Source: Celeribacter sp. HF31 | Lineage (GTDB): Bacteria > Pseudomonadota > Alphaproteobacteria > Rhodobacterales > Rhodobacteraceae | Length of the DNA stretch: 64,000 bases | Assembly: GCF_011806455.1 (NCBI RefSeq) | Contig: NZ_JAATOT010000003.1 | Location: 310,001-374,000 of the forward strand | Direction: 5' to 3' | In this document: positions 46,422-57,078 of the stretch, piece by piece | Layout: every line of letters begins with the position of its first letter | Position numbering within the stretch: position 1 is the first letter of the stretch | Translations under genes and position numbers: made by a program | Notes under the pieces: model-generated | What the model was told of the DNA's origin: nothing | The model's database searches: none | Seen by the model: the letters and a program-made list of their open reading frames with translations, nothing else

Positions 46422-46449
46422 TTTTCAGGCCTTGCCCAAAAGGTGATTG

Positions 46450-47082
46450 ATGACCCGAGGCGGTATGGTGAAATCGAAAGATGAGACGGAGCGGCGCTGT
46501 ATCGTGTCGCGGGAGGCTGAGCCCAAGCGCGGCCTCATCCGTTTTGTCGTCTCGCCCGACGGTCTCGTGGTCCCCGACCTGGCGGAAAAACTGCCGGGTC
46601 GCGGCATCTGGGTCAGCGCGGATCGTGCGGTTTTGGAAGAAGCAGTTAAGAAAAAGCTGTTCGCCAAGGCCGCCCGCACGCAGGTGACGGTGCCCGATGA
46701 TTTTGTAAACCTGATCGAGGCCGGCTTGGCCGATCGGGTGGTGCATCTGATTTCGCTCGCGCGCAAGGCGGGCGGAGCAGTGTGTGGATTTGAGAAAGTG
46801 AAGAGCTGGTTGGCGGATGGGCACGCAAAAGTGCTTCTCCAGGCCTCCGATGGCTCGGAACGCGGAAAAGGCAAACTTTGGACACCTGAGGGGGGCCGTT
46901 GGTTCGGTCATCTGACGAGTTCCGAATTGGGTTTGGCTTTTGGCCGCGAAAGTGTGATACATGGCGCGCTCTCAGGTGGCGGACTCAGCAAACGTGTTGT
47001 AGAGGAAGCCAACCGCCTTTTGGGCGTGCGCGAGACAATCGGTGGAGAGGGCTCCACCGGGAAGGGTAAGACGACGAAATGA
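46450..47082 (+). CDS. YlxR/L7Ae-type RNA-binding protein
   Basis: A 210-residue protein that joins two short families usually found between nusA and infB: a YlxR (DUF448) domain (residues about 5-90; [62 protein letters not shown]) and an L7Ae-like RNA-binding domain (about 90-190; [40 protein letters not shown]). A lysine- and glycine-rich tail follows. It probably binds rRNA or RNase P-like RNA. ATG 46450 follows AAGGTG; infB starts within its stop (ATGA). Confidence 0.9.
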   Translation: MTRGGMVKSKDETERRCIVSREAEPKRGLIRFVVSPDGLVVPDLAEKLPGRGIWVSADRAVLEEAVKKKLFAKAARTQVTVPDDFVNLIEAGLADRVVHLISLARKAGGAVCGFEKVKSWLADGHAKVLLQASDGSERGKGKLWTPEGGRWFGHLTSSELGLAFGRESVIHGALSGGGLSKRVVEEANRLLGVRETIGGEGSTGKGKTTK

Positions 47083-49598
47083 GCGATACAGACGGCAAAA
47101 AAACCCTCGGCCTTCGTGGTGGTTCCGGTTCGGTGAAGCAGAGCTTCTCCCACGGGCGTACGAAGAATGTCGTGGTCGAAACCAAACGCAAACGTGTTGT
47201 GGTGCCGAAGCCGGGTGCTTCGAAGTCGTCGGGCTCCGGAAACCCTGCGCTGGGCGATCCGTCCAAACGTCCGGCAGGCATTTCGGATGCTGAAATGGAG
47301 CGCCGGATGAAGGCGCTTGCTGCTGCGAAAGCGGCGGAGGCCGATGAGGCGCAAAAGCGCGCTGAAGACGAGAAAGCCCGCGAAGAAGAGCGCGAGCGCC
47401 GTCGTCGCGAGATCGAAGAAAAGGCCCGCGAAGAAGCGGAGCGCGAAGCCGCGCTGAAAGCCAAGGAAGAGGAAGAAGCGCGCGCGAAGAAAGAAGCCGA
47501 AGAGGCGAAAAAGCGCGAAGCTGAAGCTCGTAAGAAACCGGCTGCCGCTCCGGCGCCGAAGGCGGACGATCCGGCGGCCGCCCAAGCGGCCCTGCAAAAA
47601 CAGCAGGATCGCGGTGGCCGTGCCCCGGCAGCGGCGCCCCGTGGCCGTGAGCGCGAAGACGACAACCGCAACAACCGCGGCAAAGGTGGCGACAACCGTC
47701 GCTCCGGTAAGCTGACCGTGAACCAGGCGCTGACCGGCGGCGAAGGCGGGCGTCAACGCTCGATGGCCGCAATGAAGCGCAAACAGGAACGCATGCGTCA
47801 AAAGGCCATGGGTGGCAACGACTCGCGTGAAAAGGTTGTGCGTGACGTGCAGGTTCCGGAAACCATCGTGGTCTCCGAACTGGCGAACCGTATGGCCGAA
47901 CGTGTGGCTGACGTGGTGAAATCGCTCATGAAAATGGGCATGATGGTCACGCAGAACCAATCCATCGATGCCGACACCGCCGAGCTGATCGTCGAGGAAT
48001 TCGGCCACCGCATCCAGCGTGTGTCCGATGCCGACGTCGAGGATGTGATCTCGCAGGTCGTGGATGCGCCGGAAACGCTGCAAGCGCGTCCGCCGGTGAT
48101 CACCATCATGGGCCACGTGGACCATGGTAAAACCTCGCTGCTCGACGCGATCCGCAACGCCAATGTGACCTCCGGCGAAGCTGGCGGGATCACGCAGCAT
48201 ATCGGTGCCTATCAGGTGAAAACAGAATCCGGTGCGGTTCTGTCCTTCCTCGATACACCCGGCCACGCCGCCTTTACCTCCATGCGTTCGCGCGGGGCTC
48301 AGGTGACGGACATCGTGGTTCTGGTTGTGGCCGCAGACGACTCGGTCATGCCGCAGACGATCGAAGCCATCAACCACGCGAAAGCGGCGGAAGTTCCGAT
48401 CATCGTGGCGATCAACAAATGCGACAAACCGGACGCGGACCCGATGAAGGTGCGCACCGAGTTGCTGCAATACGAAGTGATCGTTGAGGAAATGTCCGGT
48501 GACGTGCAGGACGTTGAAGTCTCTGCGAAAACCGGCAAGGGCCTTGATCAACTGCTCGAATCCATCGCGCTTCAGGCCGAGATTCTTGAACTGAAAGCCA
48601 ACCCGGATCGCGCTGCCGAAGGTGCCGTGATCGAGGCGCAGCTCGATGTGGGCCGTGGTCCGGTCGCGACCGTTCTGGTTCAAAAAGGCACGCTGAAACG
48701 TGGTGACATCTTCGTCGTGGGTGAGCAGTGGGGTAAGGTCCGCGCACTCGTGAACGACAAAGGGGATCGCGTCGAAGAGGCAGGTCCCTCGGTTCCGGTC
48801 GAGGTTCTGGGTCTCAACGGCACGCCAGAAGCCGGTGACGTGTTGAACGTTGTTGATACCGAAGCGCAGGCGCGTGAGATTGCCGAGTACCGCGAACAAG
48901 CGGCGAAGGACAAACGCGCCGCGGCCGGTGCTGCGACCACGCTGGATCAGCTTTTGGCGAAAGCCAAGGCGGATGAAAACGTTGCCGAGCTGCCGATCCT
49001 CGTGAAAGCGGACGTGCAGGGCTCTGCCGAAGCCATCGTTCAGGCGATGGAAAAGATCGGCAACGACGAGGTGCGCGTGCGCGTGCTGCACTACGGTGTG
49101 GGCGCGATCACGGAATCCGACATCGGCCTGGCCGAAGCTTCGGGTGCGCCTGTGATCGGCTTTAACGTGCGTGCAAACGCTCCGGCGCGGAACTCCGCGA
49201 ACCAGAAAGGCGTCGAAATCCGCTATTATTCCGTGATCTACGACCTCGTGGATGACGTGAAAGCGGCGGCTTCGGGTCTGTTGTCTGCGGAAATTCGTGA
49301 GAACTTCATCGGTTATGCGGAAATTCGCGAAGTCTTCAAAGTGTCGGGTGTGGGCAAGGTTGCCGGCTGTCTCGTCACCGAAGGCGTGGCGCGCCGTTCT
49401 GCCGGTGTGCGCCTCCTGCGCGACGACGTTGTGATCCACGAAGGTACGTTGAAAACGCTCAAACGCTTCAAAGACGAAGTCAAAGAAGTGCTGTCCGGTC
49501 AGGAATGCGGTATGGCCTTTGAAAACTACGATGACATTCGCCCTGGCGATGTGATCGAGATCTTCGAACGTGAGGAAGTCGAGCGTAATCTCGACTGA
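47079..49598 (+). CDS. infB: Translation initiation factor IF-2
   Basis: An 839-residue GTPase that places initiator tRNA on the ribosome. The N-terminal segment (about 60-240) is highly charged and alanine-rich with a coiled-coil-like [22 protein letters not shown] and is variable. The G domain has [15 protein letters not shown] near residue 344, [17 protein letters not shown] and [10 protein letters not shown], then the C-terminal fMet-tRNA domains ending [10 protein letters not shown]. It ends the rimP operon at a strong terminator. A shorter in-frame form could start at internal methionines, as IF2-beta in E. coli. Confidence 0.98.
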   Translation: MSDTDGKKTLGLRGGSGSVKQSFSHGRTKNVVVETKRKRVVVPKPGASKSSGSGNPALGDPSKRPAGISDAEMERRMKALAAAKAAEADEAQKRAEDEKAREEERERRRREIEEKAREEAEREAALKAKEEEEARAKKEAEEAKKREAEARKKPAAAPAPKADDPAAAQAALQKQQDRGGRAPAAAPRGREREDDNRNNRGKGGDNRRSGKLTVNQALTGGEGGRQRSMAAMKRKQERMRQKAMGGNDSREKVVRDVQVPETIVVSELANRMAERVADVVKSLMKMGMMVTQNQSIDADTAELIVEEFGHRIQRVSDADVEDVISQVVDAPETLQARPPVITIMGHVDHGKTSLLDAIRNANVTSGEAGGITQHIGAYQVKTESGAVLSFLDTPGHAAFTSMRSRGAQVTDIVVLVVAADDSVMPQTIEAINHAKAAEVPIIVAINKCDKPDADPMKVRTELLQYEVIVEEMSGDVQDVEVSAKTGKGLDQLLESIALQAEILELKANPDRAAEGAVIEAQLDVGRGPVATVLVQKGTLKRGDIFVVGEQWGKVRALVNDKGDRVEEAGPSVPVEVLGLNGTPEAGDVLNVVDTEAQAREIAEYREQAAKDKRAAAGAATTLDQLLAKAKADENVAELPILVKADVQGSAEAIVQAMEKIGNDEVRVRVLHYGVGAITESDIGLAEASGAPVIGFNVRANAPARNSANQKGVEIRYYSVIYDLVDDVKAAASGLLSAEIRENFIGYAEIREVFKVSGVGKVAGCLVTEGVARRSAGVRLLRDDVVIHEGTLKTLKRFKDEVKEVLSGQECGMAFENYDDIRPGDVIEIFEREEVERNLD

Positions 49599-49622
49599 TC
49601 CACATCGGATCATCAAACAACA

Positions 49623-49651
49623 AAAAAGGCGGGCTATGGGCCCGCCTTTTT
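49623..49651. terminator. Strong bidirectional terminator after infB
   Basis: AAAAAGGCGGGC (49623-49634) pairs with GCCCGCCTTTTT (49640-49651) over TATGG. It ends infB and, on the other strand, the 46-residue gene. Confidence 0.95.
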
Positions 49652-49679
49652 CGTGTGTAACAAACTGCTGATCTTCGTA

Positions 49680-49820
49680 TCAGGCCGCTTTGGTGTAAGA
49701 CACCGGCTTGCCGACAAAGGTCTTGTCGCCAACGCGCACCTGAATGTTTCCGTTCTGCGTTTCGCCAACATATTGGCCCTGAACGGAGATGTATTTCCCA
49801 AGAGTGATAGAACGCATCAT
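49680..49820 (-). CDS. 46-residue uncharacterised protein
   Basis: A complete small reading frame starting ATG 49820 (or the next ATG, 49817) and ending TGA at 49680-49682. The sequence begins MMRSITLGKYISVQGQYVGE and continues with IQVRVGDKTFVGKPVSY before a short A-rich end, so it is strand-rich with Gly, Val and aromatic residues and looks like a small beta fold. It is codon-typical, has GGGGG eight bases before the start, and is followed by a terminator, which argues for a real gene. No family is recognised. The upstream 130 bases are AT-rich and may hold its promoter. Confidence 0.75.
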   Translation of the reverse strand: MMRSITLGKYISVQGQYVGETQNGNIQVRVGDKTFVGKPVSYTKAA

Positions 49821-49959
49821 TATTTTGGCCCCCAAAGCTAAATGACGTTAGCGTTAAACTATCTCAAAATGTGTTAAAAATCATTTACAAATTTAAGACA
49901 AATGGCGTTTTTAAGCACAAATGTTGTGCAAACAGGGGGTCCAAACAACAAAATGTTAC
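49821..49959. other. AT-rich gap upstream of the small gene
   Basis: No gene is seen here. It has the direct elements GACGTTAGCGTTA near 49843, a six-base inverted pair GCACAA/TTGTGC at 49915-49929, and long A/T runs that could be promoters for the 46-residue gene on the minus strand. I cannot assign a specific -10 and -35. Confidence 0.4.
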
Positions 49960-49978
49960 GTTTCTGCTATGCAGAAAC
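49960..49978. terminator. Hairpin directly after mutT stop
   Basis: GTTTCTGC (49960-49967) pairs perfectly with GCAGAAAC (49971-49978) over TAT. It begins right after the mutT stop codon. The following bases lack a long U-run, so it may end the operon weakly or protect the 3' end. Confidence 0.5.
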
Positions 49979-50377
49979 TCAAAGAAGGTCGCGGAGGATG
50001 GGAATCAGAGGAATATCGGCGGGCGGCATCGGATACTCGCGAAGATCGCGCGCTTTGACCCATTTCAGAACCTGACCTTCGCGCGGGGTCGGCACACCGT
50101 TCCATTTGCGACAGGCAAAGAGCGGCATCATGAGATGAAAATCGTCATAGCTGTGAGACGCAAAGGTCAGCGGCGCGAGGCAGGAATTCCAGGTTTCGAT
50201 CCCCAATTCCTCATGCAATTCGCGCACCAAGGCGGCCTCCGGCGTCTCCCCCGGCTCGACCTTGCCGCCGGGAAACTCCCAGAGACCGGCCATGGATTTG
50301 CCCTCGGGCCGCTGTGCCAAAAGCACGCGACCCTCGATGTCGATCAAGGCAACGGCAGAAACGAGCAGCAATTTCAC
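49979..50377 (-). CDS. mutT: 8-oxo-dGTP diphosphatase MutT
   Basis: A 132-residue Nudix enzyme that hydrolyses oxidised dGTP and thus prevents A-to-C mutation. The Nudix box GGKVEPGETPEAALVRELHEELGI lies near residues 35-58, and the opening KLLLVSAVALIDIEGRVLLAQRPEGKSMAGLWEFPGG matches MutT of E. coli in order. The start is GTG 50377, overlapping the argJ stop as GTGA. It is the last gene of the parvulin-argJ-mutT run. Confidence 0.93.
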   Translation of the reverse strand: MKLLLVSAVALIDIEGRVLLAQRPEGKSMAGLWEFPGGKVEPGETPEAALVRELHEELGIETWNSCLAPLTFASHSYDDFHLMMPLFACRKWNGVPTPREGQVLKWVKARDLREYPMPPADIPLIPILRDLL

Positions 50378-51621
50378 GATCTATAATCCGCGTTGATGGT
50401 GATGTAGCCGTGGGTCAGGTCACAGGACCAGACGGTCGCGGTGCCATTGTCGAGGCCCAGATCAACACGGATGACGATCTCGTCGTTCTTCATGTACGCA
50501 GCACCGGCCTCTTCGGTATAGCTGGGCGAGACCCAACCGTTTTCAGCCACAAGAATATCGCCAAACCAAATGGTGAGACGATCCCGCTCGGCGCGTTCAC
50601 CGGCTTTGCCCACGGCCATCACGACACGACCCCAGTTCGGATCTTCGCCAGCAACGGCGGTTTTTACCAGCGGCGAGTTCGCAATCGCCATGGCAACGCG
50701 GTGCGCCGGGCCGTTTGCATTGGCGCCGGTGACCTGAACCTCGATGAGTTTCGTCGCGCCTTCGCCATCGCGTGCGATCTGAATCGCCAGGTCTTTCATC
50801 ACGGCATGAAGCGCTTCGCGGAAGGCATGCACACGCGGATCGGCGAAATCTGTGATCGGCGCCATGTCCGCCTTGCCGGTCGCACCGACGATCACCGTGT
50901 CAGAAGTCGAGGTATCGCCATCGACGGTCACGCAGTTGAACGTCTTGGCATTATCGAGCCAGAGACATTGTTGCAGCACATCGCGAGAGATCGCGGCATC
51001 GGTGAAGATATAGCAAAGCATGGTTGCCATATCGGGCGCGATCATGCCGGAGCCCTTCGCGAACCCTGCGATCTTGATGGTCGTCCCGTCGAGATCGGCA
51101 CTCTGCGTCGCGCCCTTCGGGAAGGTGTCGGTGGTCATGATCGCGCGGGCGGCCATGTCCATGCTGTCGGGCGATAGAGCAGCATTCAGATCAGCGATTT
51201 TCGCGGTGATCCGTTCCCATTTCAGAGGCTCGCCGATCACGCCCGTGGAGGCGGTGAAGACGCGCTTCTGGTCGATGCCCATTTCTTCGGCGACCGCTTC
51301 GGTGATCTTGGCGACTGAGTCAAAGCCGCTTTGCCCCGTGAAGGCGTTCGAGTTGCCGGAATTCACCAAGATCGCGGCCTTGCCCGGAAGATCGAGCGTG
51401 ACCTTTTCCTGACAATCAATGACGGCCGCAGAGCGGGTGGTGGAGCGGGTAAAGACGCCGGCGATGGCTGAGCCTTCGCACAGTTCGGCAAGCATGACAT
51501 CCGTGCGGCCCGAATAGCGCACGCCAGCCTCGAGGGCGGCGAAACGCACGCCGTCGATCACGGGCAGCTCGGGAAATCCGCCTTTCGGAGCAAGCGGGGA
51601 AACATGGGTGATTTTGGCCAT
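50374..51621 (-). CDS. argJ: Bifunctional ornithine acetyltransferase/N-acetylglutamate synthase ArgJ
   Basis: A 415-residue enzyme that moves the acetyl group from N-acetylornithine to glutamate, completing the cyclic arginine route. It self-cleaves before a Thr in MIAPDMATMLCYIFTDA near residues 190-206 to form two chains. VNSGNSNAFTG and ASTGVIGEPL are further family blocks. Whether it also uses acetyl-CoA (bifunctional) is not decidable by eye. The mutT start overlaps its stop. argG at 25292 is in the same pathway. Confidence 0.96.
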   Translation of the reverse strand: MAKITHVSPLAPKGGFPELPVIDGVRFAALEAGVRYSGRTDVMLAELCEGSAIAGVFTRSTTRSAAVIDCQEKVTLDLPGKAAILVNSGNSNAFTGQSGFDSVAKITEAVAEEMGIDQKRVFTASTGVIGEPLKWERITAKIADLNAALSPDSMDMAARAIMTTDTFPKGATQSADLDGTTIKIAGFAKGSGMIAPDMATMLCYIFTDAAISRDVLQQCLWLDNAKTFNCVTVDGDTSTSDTVIVGATGKADMAPITDFADPRVHAFREALHAVMKDLAIQIARDGEGATKLIEVQVTGANANGPAHRVAMAIANSPLVKTAVAGEDPNWGRVVMAVGKAGERAERDRLTIWFGDILVAENGWVSPSYTEEAGAAYMKNDEIVIRVDLGLDNGTATVWSCDLTHGYITINADYRS

Positions 51622-51662
51622 CGTCGGCGTCCTTACAAATGCGCGGGTCTTGGAGCGCGAAG

Positions 51663-52502
51663 TTATTGCAGCAGATCGTCCATCCGCAGGGCGGCGGGAT
51701 CGATGCCTTCTACAAGCTCGACGTTACCATCGGTTTTCAGCGCTTCAAGAGCTTCCGTGATCGCGGCCTCTTCGATGTCGGCGGCAAGCTCGTCCTGCAC
51801 CTCTTCGAGCGGTGGGACGGAGGCCAGGCGGGTTTCCATCAGCTTGATCACATGCCAGCCGAACTGGGTCTGAACCGGCTGCGAGACGCTGCCTTCTTCC
51901 ATGTCGACCACGGCTTCTTCGAAGGGCGCAACCATCATGCCGAGACCGAACCAGCCGAGATCACCACCATTCGGACCGGACGGGCCAGTGGATTTTTCAC
52001 GCGCCAGCTCGGCGAAATCGGCGCCTTCATCGAGCGCTTTGACAAGCTCCAATGCCTCTTCTTCGGTGTCCACGAGGATATGCGCGGCGTGGTATTCGCG
52101 ACCCGGCTCGAATTCCGCGTATTTCGCGTCGTAGGCGGCCTTGAGGCTTTCGTCGGTCACGGCATTGGCCGCAATGGTTTCAAGTTGATGACCCGCGATG
52201 AGCACGCGCTCTTCGTTGTCGAGTTGAAGTTTCAGGCCTTCGGAAACATCGCCCGCCGCCTGTTTCAGAAGCTCTTGCTGCACAATTTGGTTCACGATGC
52301 CTTCAAAAAGCTGTGCGTCGGGCAGGCTTTGGTACTGCGGCGGCAGGGATTGGCGCGCGGCGATGATGTGACCGAGGGTAATTTCCGTCCCGTTTACCGT
52401 GGCAACGACGGTCGAAGAGGTCATATCCTGGGCAAAGACCGGTGCGGACGTGGCAAGTGCGAGAGAAAGCAGCGCTGCCGTGGCGGAAAAACGGTATTTC
52501 AT
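51663..52502 (-). CDS. Parvulin-type peptidyl-prolyl isomerase, exported
   Basis: A 279-residue protein with a Sec signal (residues 1-24, YRFSATAALLSLALATSAPVFAQ) and a PpiC domain (about 135-225; YHAAHILVDTEEEALELVKALDEGADFAELAREKST then GGDLGWFGLGMMVAPFEEAV). The N-terminal helical region (TVNGTEITLGHIIAARQSLP) is like the chaperone part of SurA/PrsA proteins. It probably aids folding of periplasmic or outer membrane proteins. ATG 52502 follows AAGGATT; an in-frame start 48 bases further would spoil the signal. secA is divergent, 180 bases away. Confidence 0.92.
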   Translation of the reverse strand: MKYRFSATAALLSLALATSAPVFAQDMTSSTVVATVNGTEITLGHIIAARQSLPPQYQSLPDAQLFEGIVNQIVQQELLKQAAGDVSEGLKLQLDNEERVLIAGHQLETIAANAVTDESLKAAYDAKYAEFEPGREYHAAHILVDTEEEALELVKALDEGADFAELAREKSTGPSGPNGGDLGWFGLGMMVAPFEEAVVDMEEGSVSQPVQTQFGWHVIKLMETRLASVPPLEEVQDELAADIEEAAITEALEALKTDGNVELVEGIDPAALRMDDLLQ

Positions 52503-52682
52503 GGAGAAAATCCTTCCTGTCGGCGCCATTCCGGGGCGCGACGTTGACACTCAAGGTATGGCCCCTTACATCGCGATAGGTCACTGAAGAGGAGCCTTCA
52601 CGCCCGTTTCTATGGGCAGAGCGGCAGCGGGGCAATCCCTCCTCTCACACGATCCTGTCAGGACGCATCGAGCGGAGAAAAT

Positions 52683-55385
52683 ATGCTGGGCATCGGTACA
52701 CTCGCGAAAAAGGTTTTCGGGACCCCAAATGATCGCAAGATCAAGGCAACCCGACCTCTCGTGGCAAAGATCAACGCGCTGGAGCCAGAGTTCGAAAAAC
52801 TCGATGACGCCGGGCTGATTGCAAAAACGGAAGATTTCAGGAAACGCGTGGCGGAGGGCGAGAGCCTCGACGCGCTTTTGCCGGAGGCGTTTGCGAACTG
52901 TCGCGAAGCGGCGCGTCGTGCGCTTGGCCTGCGCGCGTTTGACACGCAGCTCATGGGCGGCATCTTCCTGCATCAGGGCAATATCGCCGAGATGAAAACC
53001 GGTGAGGGCAAAACGCTCGTCGCGACCTTTCCGTCCTATCTGAACGCCCTGACGGGGAAGGGCGTCCATGTGGTGACGGTCAACGAATATCTGGCCACCC
53101 GCGACGCCGAATGGATGGCGAAAGTCTTTGCGGCTTTGGGGATGACCTGTTCCTCGATCTACAGCCAACAGCCCGAGGACGAGAAGCGCGCGGCCTATGC
53201 CTGTGACGTGACCTATGCGACGAACAACGAGCTGGGCTTTGATTACCTGCGCGACAATATGAAGTCTGAGCTGAAAGAGATGGTTCAGCGCGGGCATCAT
53301 TTCGCCATCGTCGATGAAGTCGACTCGATCCTGATCGATGAGGCCCGGACGCCTTTGATCATTTCCGGCCCCTCCGATGACCGGTCCGAGCTTTACCAAG
53401 CGATTGATGCGCTGATCCCGCGCTTGACGGATGAGCATTTCGAGCTTGATGAGAAAACCCGTCAGGTGACCTTTACCGAAGAGGGCAACGAGTTCCTCGA
53501 ACAAATCCTGCACGAGGCCGGGTTCCTGCCGGAGGGACAGACGCTTTACGATCCGGAAAGCACCACCATCGTGCACCACGTCAACCAGGGTCTGCGCGCG
53601 CATAAACTGTTCCAGAACGGTGTGCATTACATCGTGCGGGACGGTGGCGTGGCTTTGATCGACGAATTCACCGGACGCATGATGGCCGGGCGTCGTCTCG
53701 CCGATGGTCTGCATCAGGCGATCGAGGCCAAGGAAGGCGTCGAGATCAAGCCTGAGAACATCACCATGGCTTCGGTGACCTTCCAGAACTATTTCCGCCT
53801 CTATGAAAAACTTTCCGGCATGACCGGCACGGCCGCCACCGAGGCCGAGGAATTCATGGAGATCTACAAACTCGGCGTGGTCGAAGTGCCGACCAACCGT
53901 CCGATTCAACGGATCGACGAACATGATCGCGTGTATCGCACGGAAGGCGACAAATTGGCCGCTGTCGTGGAATCGATTCGCGAAGCCCATGCCAAAGGCC
54001 AACCGGTTCTCGTCGGCACCACCTCCATCGACAAATCCGAAGAGCTGTCGCAGCTCCTGACCAAAGAGGGCATCACACACAACGTGCTGAACGCCAAACA
54101 GCACGAGATGGAGGCCCAGATCGTCGCGGATGCCGGCAAATACGGCGCGGTGACCATCGCGACCAACATGGCGGGCCGCGGCACGGACATCAAACTCGGC
54201 GGCAACGTCGAGATGAAGGTGATGGAAGCCATCGCTGCCGATCCCGACACCAACCCCGACGAAATTCGCGCCCGCATCGAGGCGCAACATGTCGAGGAAG
54301 AAAAGCGCGTTTTGGAGGCGGGGGGGCTTTACGTTCTGGCCACAGAGCGTCACGAAAGCCGCCGGATCGACAATCAGCTGCGCGGTCGCTCCGGTCGTCA
54401 GGGTGACCCGGGCCGTTCCTTGTTCTTCCTGTCTCTGGAAGATGACCTGATGCGGATTTTCGGCTCCGAACGTCTCGACAAGATGCTGTCGTCTCTGGGC
54501 ATGAAAGAGGGCGAGGCCATCGTTCACCCCTGGGTCAACAAATCTCTCGAAAAGGCACAGGCGAAGGTCGAAGGGCGTAACTTCGACATCCGTAAACAGC
54601 TTTTGAAATTCGACGATGTGATGAACGATCAGCGTAAAGTGGTCTTTTCGCAACGCCGCGACATCATGGAATCCGAGAACGTCAACGAGATCGTCGAGGA
54701 TATGCGCCATGAGGTGATCGAAGATCTCGTGGGCGAGGCCATTCCGCCGAAATCCTACCCGGATCAGTGGGATGTCGAAAATCTGCATCGCGAGCTGGCC
54801 GAAGCGCTCAACATGGATCTTCCGGTCAAGGATTGGGCGGACGAAGAGGGCGTCGATGACGAAGCGATCATCGAACGCATCTCCGAAGCTTCTGACCGCA
54901 TGATGGCGGAGAAGGAAGAGTCCTTCGGTGTCGACCAGATGCGTCAGATCGAAAAGCAATTCCTGTTGAACACGATCGATGCGAAATGGCGCGAACATCT
55001 TTTGACGCTTGAGCATCTGCGGTCCGTCGTGGGCTTCCGTGGCTATGCGCAGCGTGATCCGCTCAACGAGTACAAAAACGAAAGCTTCCAGCTTTTCGAG
55101 AGCATGCTCGACAGCCTGCGCAGCGAGGTGACGCAGAAACTGTCCCGCGTGCGTCCGATGACCGAAGAAGAGCGCAACGCCATGTTGCAGCAACTTGCTG
55201 AACAACAGGCCGCCGCCGTCGCCGGTGCACAACCGCAACCCGTTGGGGAACCCGAAGAGGGTCACCCGAACGCGGTTCCGGGGTTTGATGAAAACGATCC
55301 CTCGACCTGGGGCAATCCGGGGCGCAACGATCTTTGTCCCTGCGGTTCTGGTAAAAAATTCAAACATTGCCACGGCGCCGTTTGA
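52683..55385 (+). CDS. secA: SecA preprotein translocase ATPase
   Basis: A 900-residue motor that drives proteins through SecYEG. Walker A MKTGEGKT is at residues 104-111; the [19 protein letters not shown] motif lies near 207-225; the helicase half has [15 protein letters not shown] near 497 and [23 protein letters not shown] near 557-579. The zinc-binding C-terminus [13 protein letters not shown] is close to the end, where SecB docks; secB is present at 3589. ATG 52683 follows GCGGAGAAAAT. A terminator-like hairpin follows. Confidence 0.98.
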   Translation: MLGIGTLAKKVFGTPNDRKIKATRPLVAKINALEPEFEKLDDAGLIAKTEDFRKRVAEGESLDALLPEAFANCREAARRALGLRAFDTQLMGGIFLHQGNIAEMKTGEGKTLVATFPSYLNALTGKGVHVVTVNEYLATRDAEWMAKVFAALGMTCSSIYSQQPEDEKRAAYACDVTYATNNELGFDYLRDNMKSELKEMVQRGHHFAIVDEVDSILIDEARTPLIISGPSDDRSELYQAIDALIPRLTDEHFELDEKTRQVTFTEEGNEFLEQILHEAGFLPEGQTLYDPESTTIVHHVNQGLRAHKLFQNGVHYIVRDGGVALIDEFTGRMMAGRRLADGLHQAIEAKEGVEIKPENITMASVTFQNYFRLYEKLSGMTGTAATEAEEFMEIYKLGVVEVPTNRPIQRIDEHDRVYRTEGDKLAAVVESIREAHAKGQPVLVGTTSIDKSEELSQLLTKEGITHNVLNAKQHEMEAQIVADAGKYGAVTIATNMAGRGTDIKLGGNVEMKVMEAIAADPDTNPDEIRARIEAQHVEEEKRVLEAGGLYVLATERHESRRIDNQLRGRSGRQGDPGRSLFFLSLEDDLMRIFGSERLDKMLSSLGMKEGEAIVHPWVNKSLEKAQAKVEGRNFDIRKQLLKFDDVMNDQRKVVFSQRRDIMESENVNEIVEDMRHEVIEDLVGEAIPPKSYPDQWDVENLHRELAEALNMDLPVKDWADEEGVDDEAIIERISEASDRMMAEKEESFGVDQMRQIEKQFLLNTIDAKWREHLLTLEHLRSVVGFRGYAQRDPLNEYKNESFQLFESMLDSLRSEVTQKLSRVRPMTEEERNAMLQQLAEQQAAAVAGAQPQPVGEPEEGHPNAVPGFDENDPSTWGNPGRNDLCPCGSGKKFKHCHGAV

Positions 55386-55396
55386 TTTTGACAATG

Positions 55397-55426
55397 CGAC
55401 CCGTGTTCGATCTTCGACACGGGTCG
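55397..55426 (+). terminator. Terminator after secA
   Basis: CGACCCGTGT (55397-55406) pairs with ACACGGGTCG (55417-55426) over ten bases and is followed by TTTGCTCTTT. The U-run is interrupted, so strength is moderate. Confidence 0.75.
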
Positions 55427-55506
55427 TTTGCTCTTTGCGGTTGAAACTCCGGCGGCCACATCGGACACTCCTGCAAAATTTCATATTCTTATGAGGGCGC
55501 TGAGCC

Positions 55507-57078
55507 ATGTTGAAATCTCTGTGGGCTCTCGCTGCAACCTTGACTGTTCTGGTCTCGCCGACTGTGGTGCTGGCTCAGGATGTGAACCTGCTGTCGCGTG
55601 ACGGCTCCATCTCGATCAGCGGAAATTTCCTAAGCTTCGACGGTGAGTTTTACCGGGTCGAGACCGATCTCGGTGTGCTCACGGTGGACAGCTCCGGCGT
55701 GCGTTGCGAAGGGCCGGGGTGTCCTGATCTTGACGGCTATTACGCGCAGATTCGCTTGTCGGGCGACACCAAGGGCACCCGCACGCTCTTGCCCGCGCTG
55801 ATCACCGCCTTTGCGCTCCGAAATGGCTATACCGTTGCGACAAATTCGCCGAGCGAAACCCAGCGTTCGATGATCCTGACGGATGCAGAAAATGACATTA
55901 CGGTCGGGGAATTCCTGCTCTCCGATACGTCCAGTGCCGAAGGATTTGCCGATCTCGTCTCCGAGAACACCGACATGGTCCTGTCGCTGCGCAAGGTCGC
56001 GCCTAAGGAAATGGCACTGGCCTATGAGGCCGGTGTGGGCGATCTGTCCGATCCTCTGCGCGCCCGCGTGGTGGCGCTTGATGGCTTGGTGCCTGTCGTG
56101 TCGCGGTCGAACATCGTGCATGGGCTGTCGCTCTCTGACTTGTCGGCGATTTACCGGGGCACGGTGACGAATTGGCAAGAGCTCGGCGGGGCGGATGCGC
56201 CGATAGTGGCCCATCTCATGCGGGACGATTTGCAGGACGGAAGCGAGTTTCGTCGGATGATCCTCGGGCATGGTGTCCAGATTGCAGACGGGGCGGTGAC
56301 GCTTCATGACCGCTACGACAGTCTGGTCGCTGCGATTGAACAGGACCCCTATGCTCTGGGTCTTGGTCGTATGTCGGAGGGCGGAACGGTGAAGCCGGTC
56401 GGCCTGAGCGGCGCCTGCGGGTTCGAGGCGCGCGCGGCAGCTTCTGACATCAAGAGCGAGGATTACCCGCTGACCCGCCCTGTGTTTCTCTACACGCCCG
56501 CGCATCGTTTGCCGAAACTGGCGCGGGAGTTCCTGTCCTTCGTGGTGTCGCCTGCGGCGCAGATCGTGGTCGCGCGGACGGATTTTGTCGATCAGGGCGT
56601 GGATGAGCTGTCTTTCCGGGATCAGGGGTGGCGGTTTGCCAATGCGATCCGCCATGCGGGCGACGACATCACACTCGAAGATTTGCAATCCGTGACAGGC
56701 ACGCTTCAGGGCGCCAAGCGCCTGACGCTCGGGTTTCGTTTTGAAGGCGGCTCAACCACACTCGATGCGCAGTCGCGCTCGAACGTGCATCTTTTGGCAG
56801 AGCTTTTGGAGGCGGGCGTTTATGATGGCCAATCCCTGACCTTTGTCGGATTCTCGGATGGTCAGGGGCGCGCCTCGATCAATGCGGCCCTGTCCAAGCG
56901 CCGGGCTGAGGCGGTTTTGAAAGCGGTCAGACAAGCGATGGGCGAGGCTTTCGAAGCGGATCGTGTGACCCTGCGTGCCGAAGGGTTCGGTGAGGCGATG
57001 CCTTTGGCCTGCGATGATGTCGAATGGGGCCGGTCTCTGAATCGACGTGTCGAAGTTTGGGTCAAAGATCAGAGATAG
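55507..57078 (+). CDS. PstS-like substrate-binding / OmpA fusion protein
   Basis: A 523-residue exported protein. Residues 1-23 are a Sec signal. A small N-terminal region (DVNLLSRDGSISISGNFLSFDGEFYRVETDLGVLTVD, about 25-62) is unidentified; about residues 85-370 resemble a phosphate-type periplasmic binding fold (LSDLSAIYRGTVTNWQELGGADAPIVAHLMRDD); the C-terminal about 400-523 is an OmpA/MotB peptidoglycan-binding domain (VGFSDGQGRASINAALSKRRAEAV with the diaminopimelate-binding Arg). It may tether a binding protein to the cell wall. It ends inside radC on the other strand (10-base overlap). ABC permease genes are absent nearby. Confidence 0.88.
   Translation: MLKSLWALAATLTVLVSPTVVLAQDVNLLSRDGSISISGNFLSFDGEFYRVETDLGVLTVDSSGVRCEGPGCPDLDGYYAQIRLSGDTKGTRTLLPALITAFALRNGYTVATNSPSETQRSMILTDAENDITVGEFLLSDTSSAEGFADLVSENTDMVLSLRKVAPKEMALAYEAGVGDLSDPLRARVVALDGLVPVVSRSNIVHGLSLSDLSAIYRGTVTNWQELGGADAPIVAHLMRDDLQDGSEFRRMILGHGVQIADGAVTLHDRYDSLVAAIEQDPYALGLGRMSEGGTVKPVGLSGACGFEARAAASDIKSEDYPLTRPVFLYTPAHRLPKLAREFLSFVVSPAAQIVVARTDFVDQGVDELSFRDQGWRFANAIRHAGDDITLEDLQSVTGTLQGAKRLTLGFRFEGGSTTLDAQSRSNVHLLAELLEAGVYDGQSLTFVGFSDGQGRASINAALSKRRAEAVLKAVRQAMGEAFEADRVTLRAEGFGEAMPLACDDVEWGRSLNRRVEVWVKDQR

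Noticed and set aside
46908-49616. A very long open frame on the minus strand opposite infB
   Set aside because: It is a mirror of the infB codon pattern in GC-rich DNA. The translation has no family motif and is full of His, Arg and Phe, a sign of antisense reading.
52581-55508. Long minus-strand frame opposite secA
   Set aside because: Same reason; secA on the plus strand is certain and covers it entirely.
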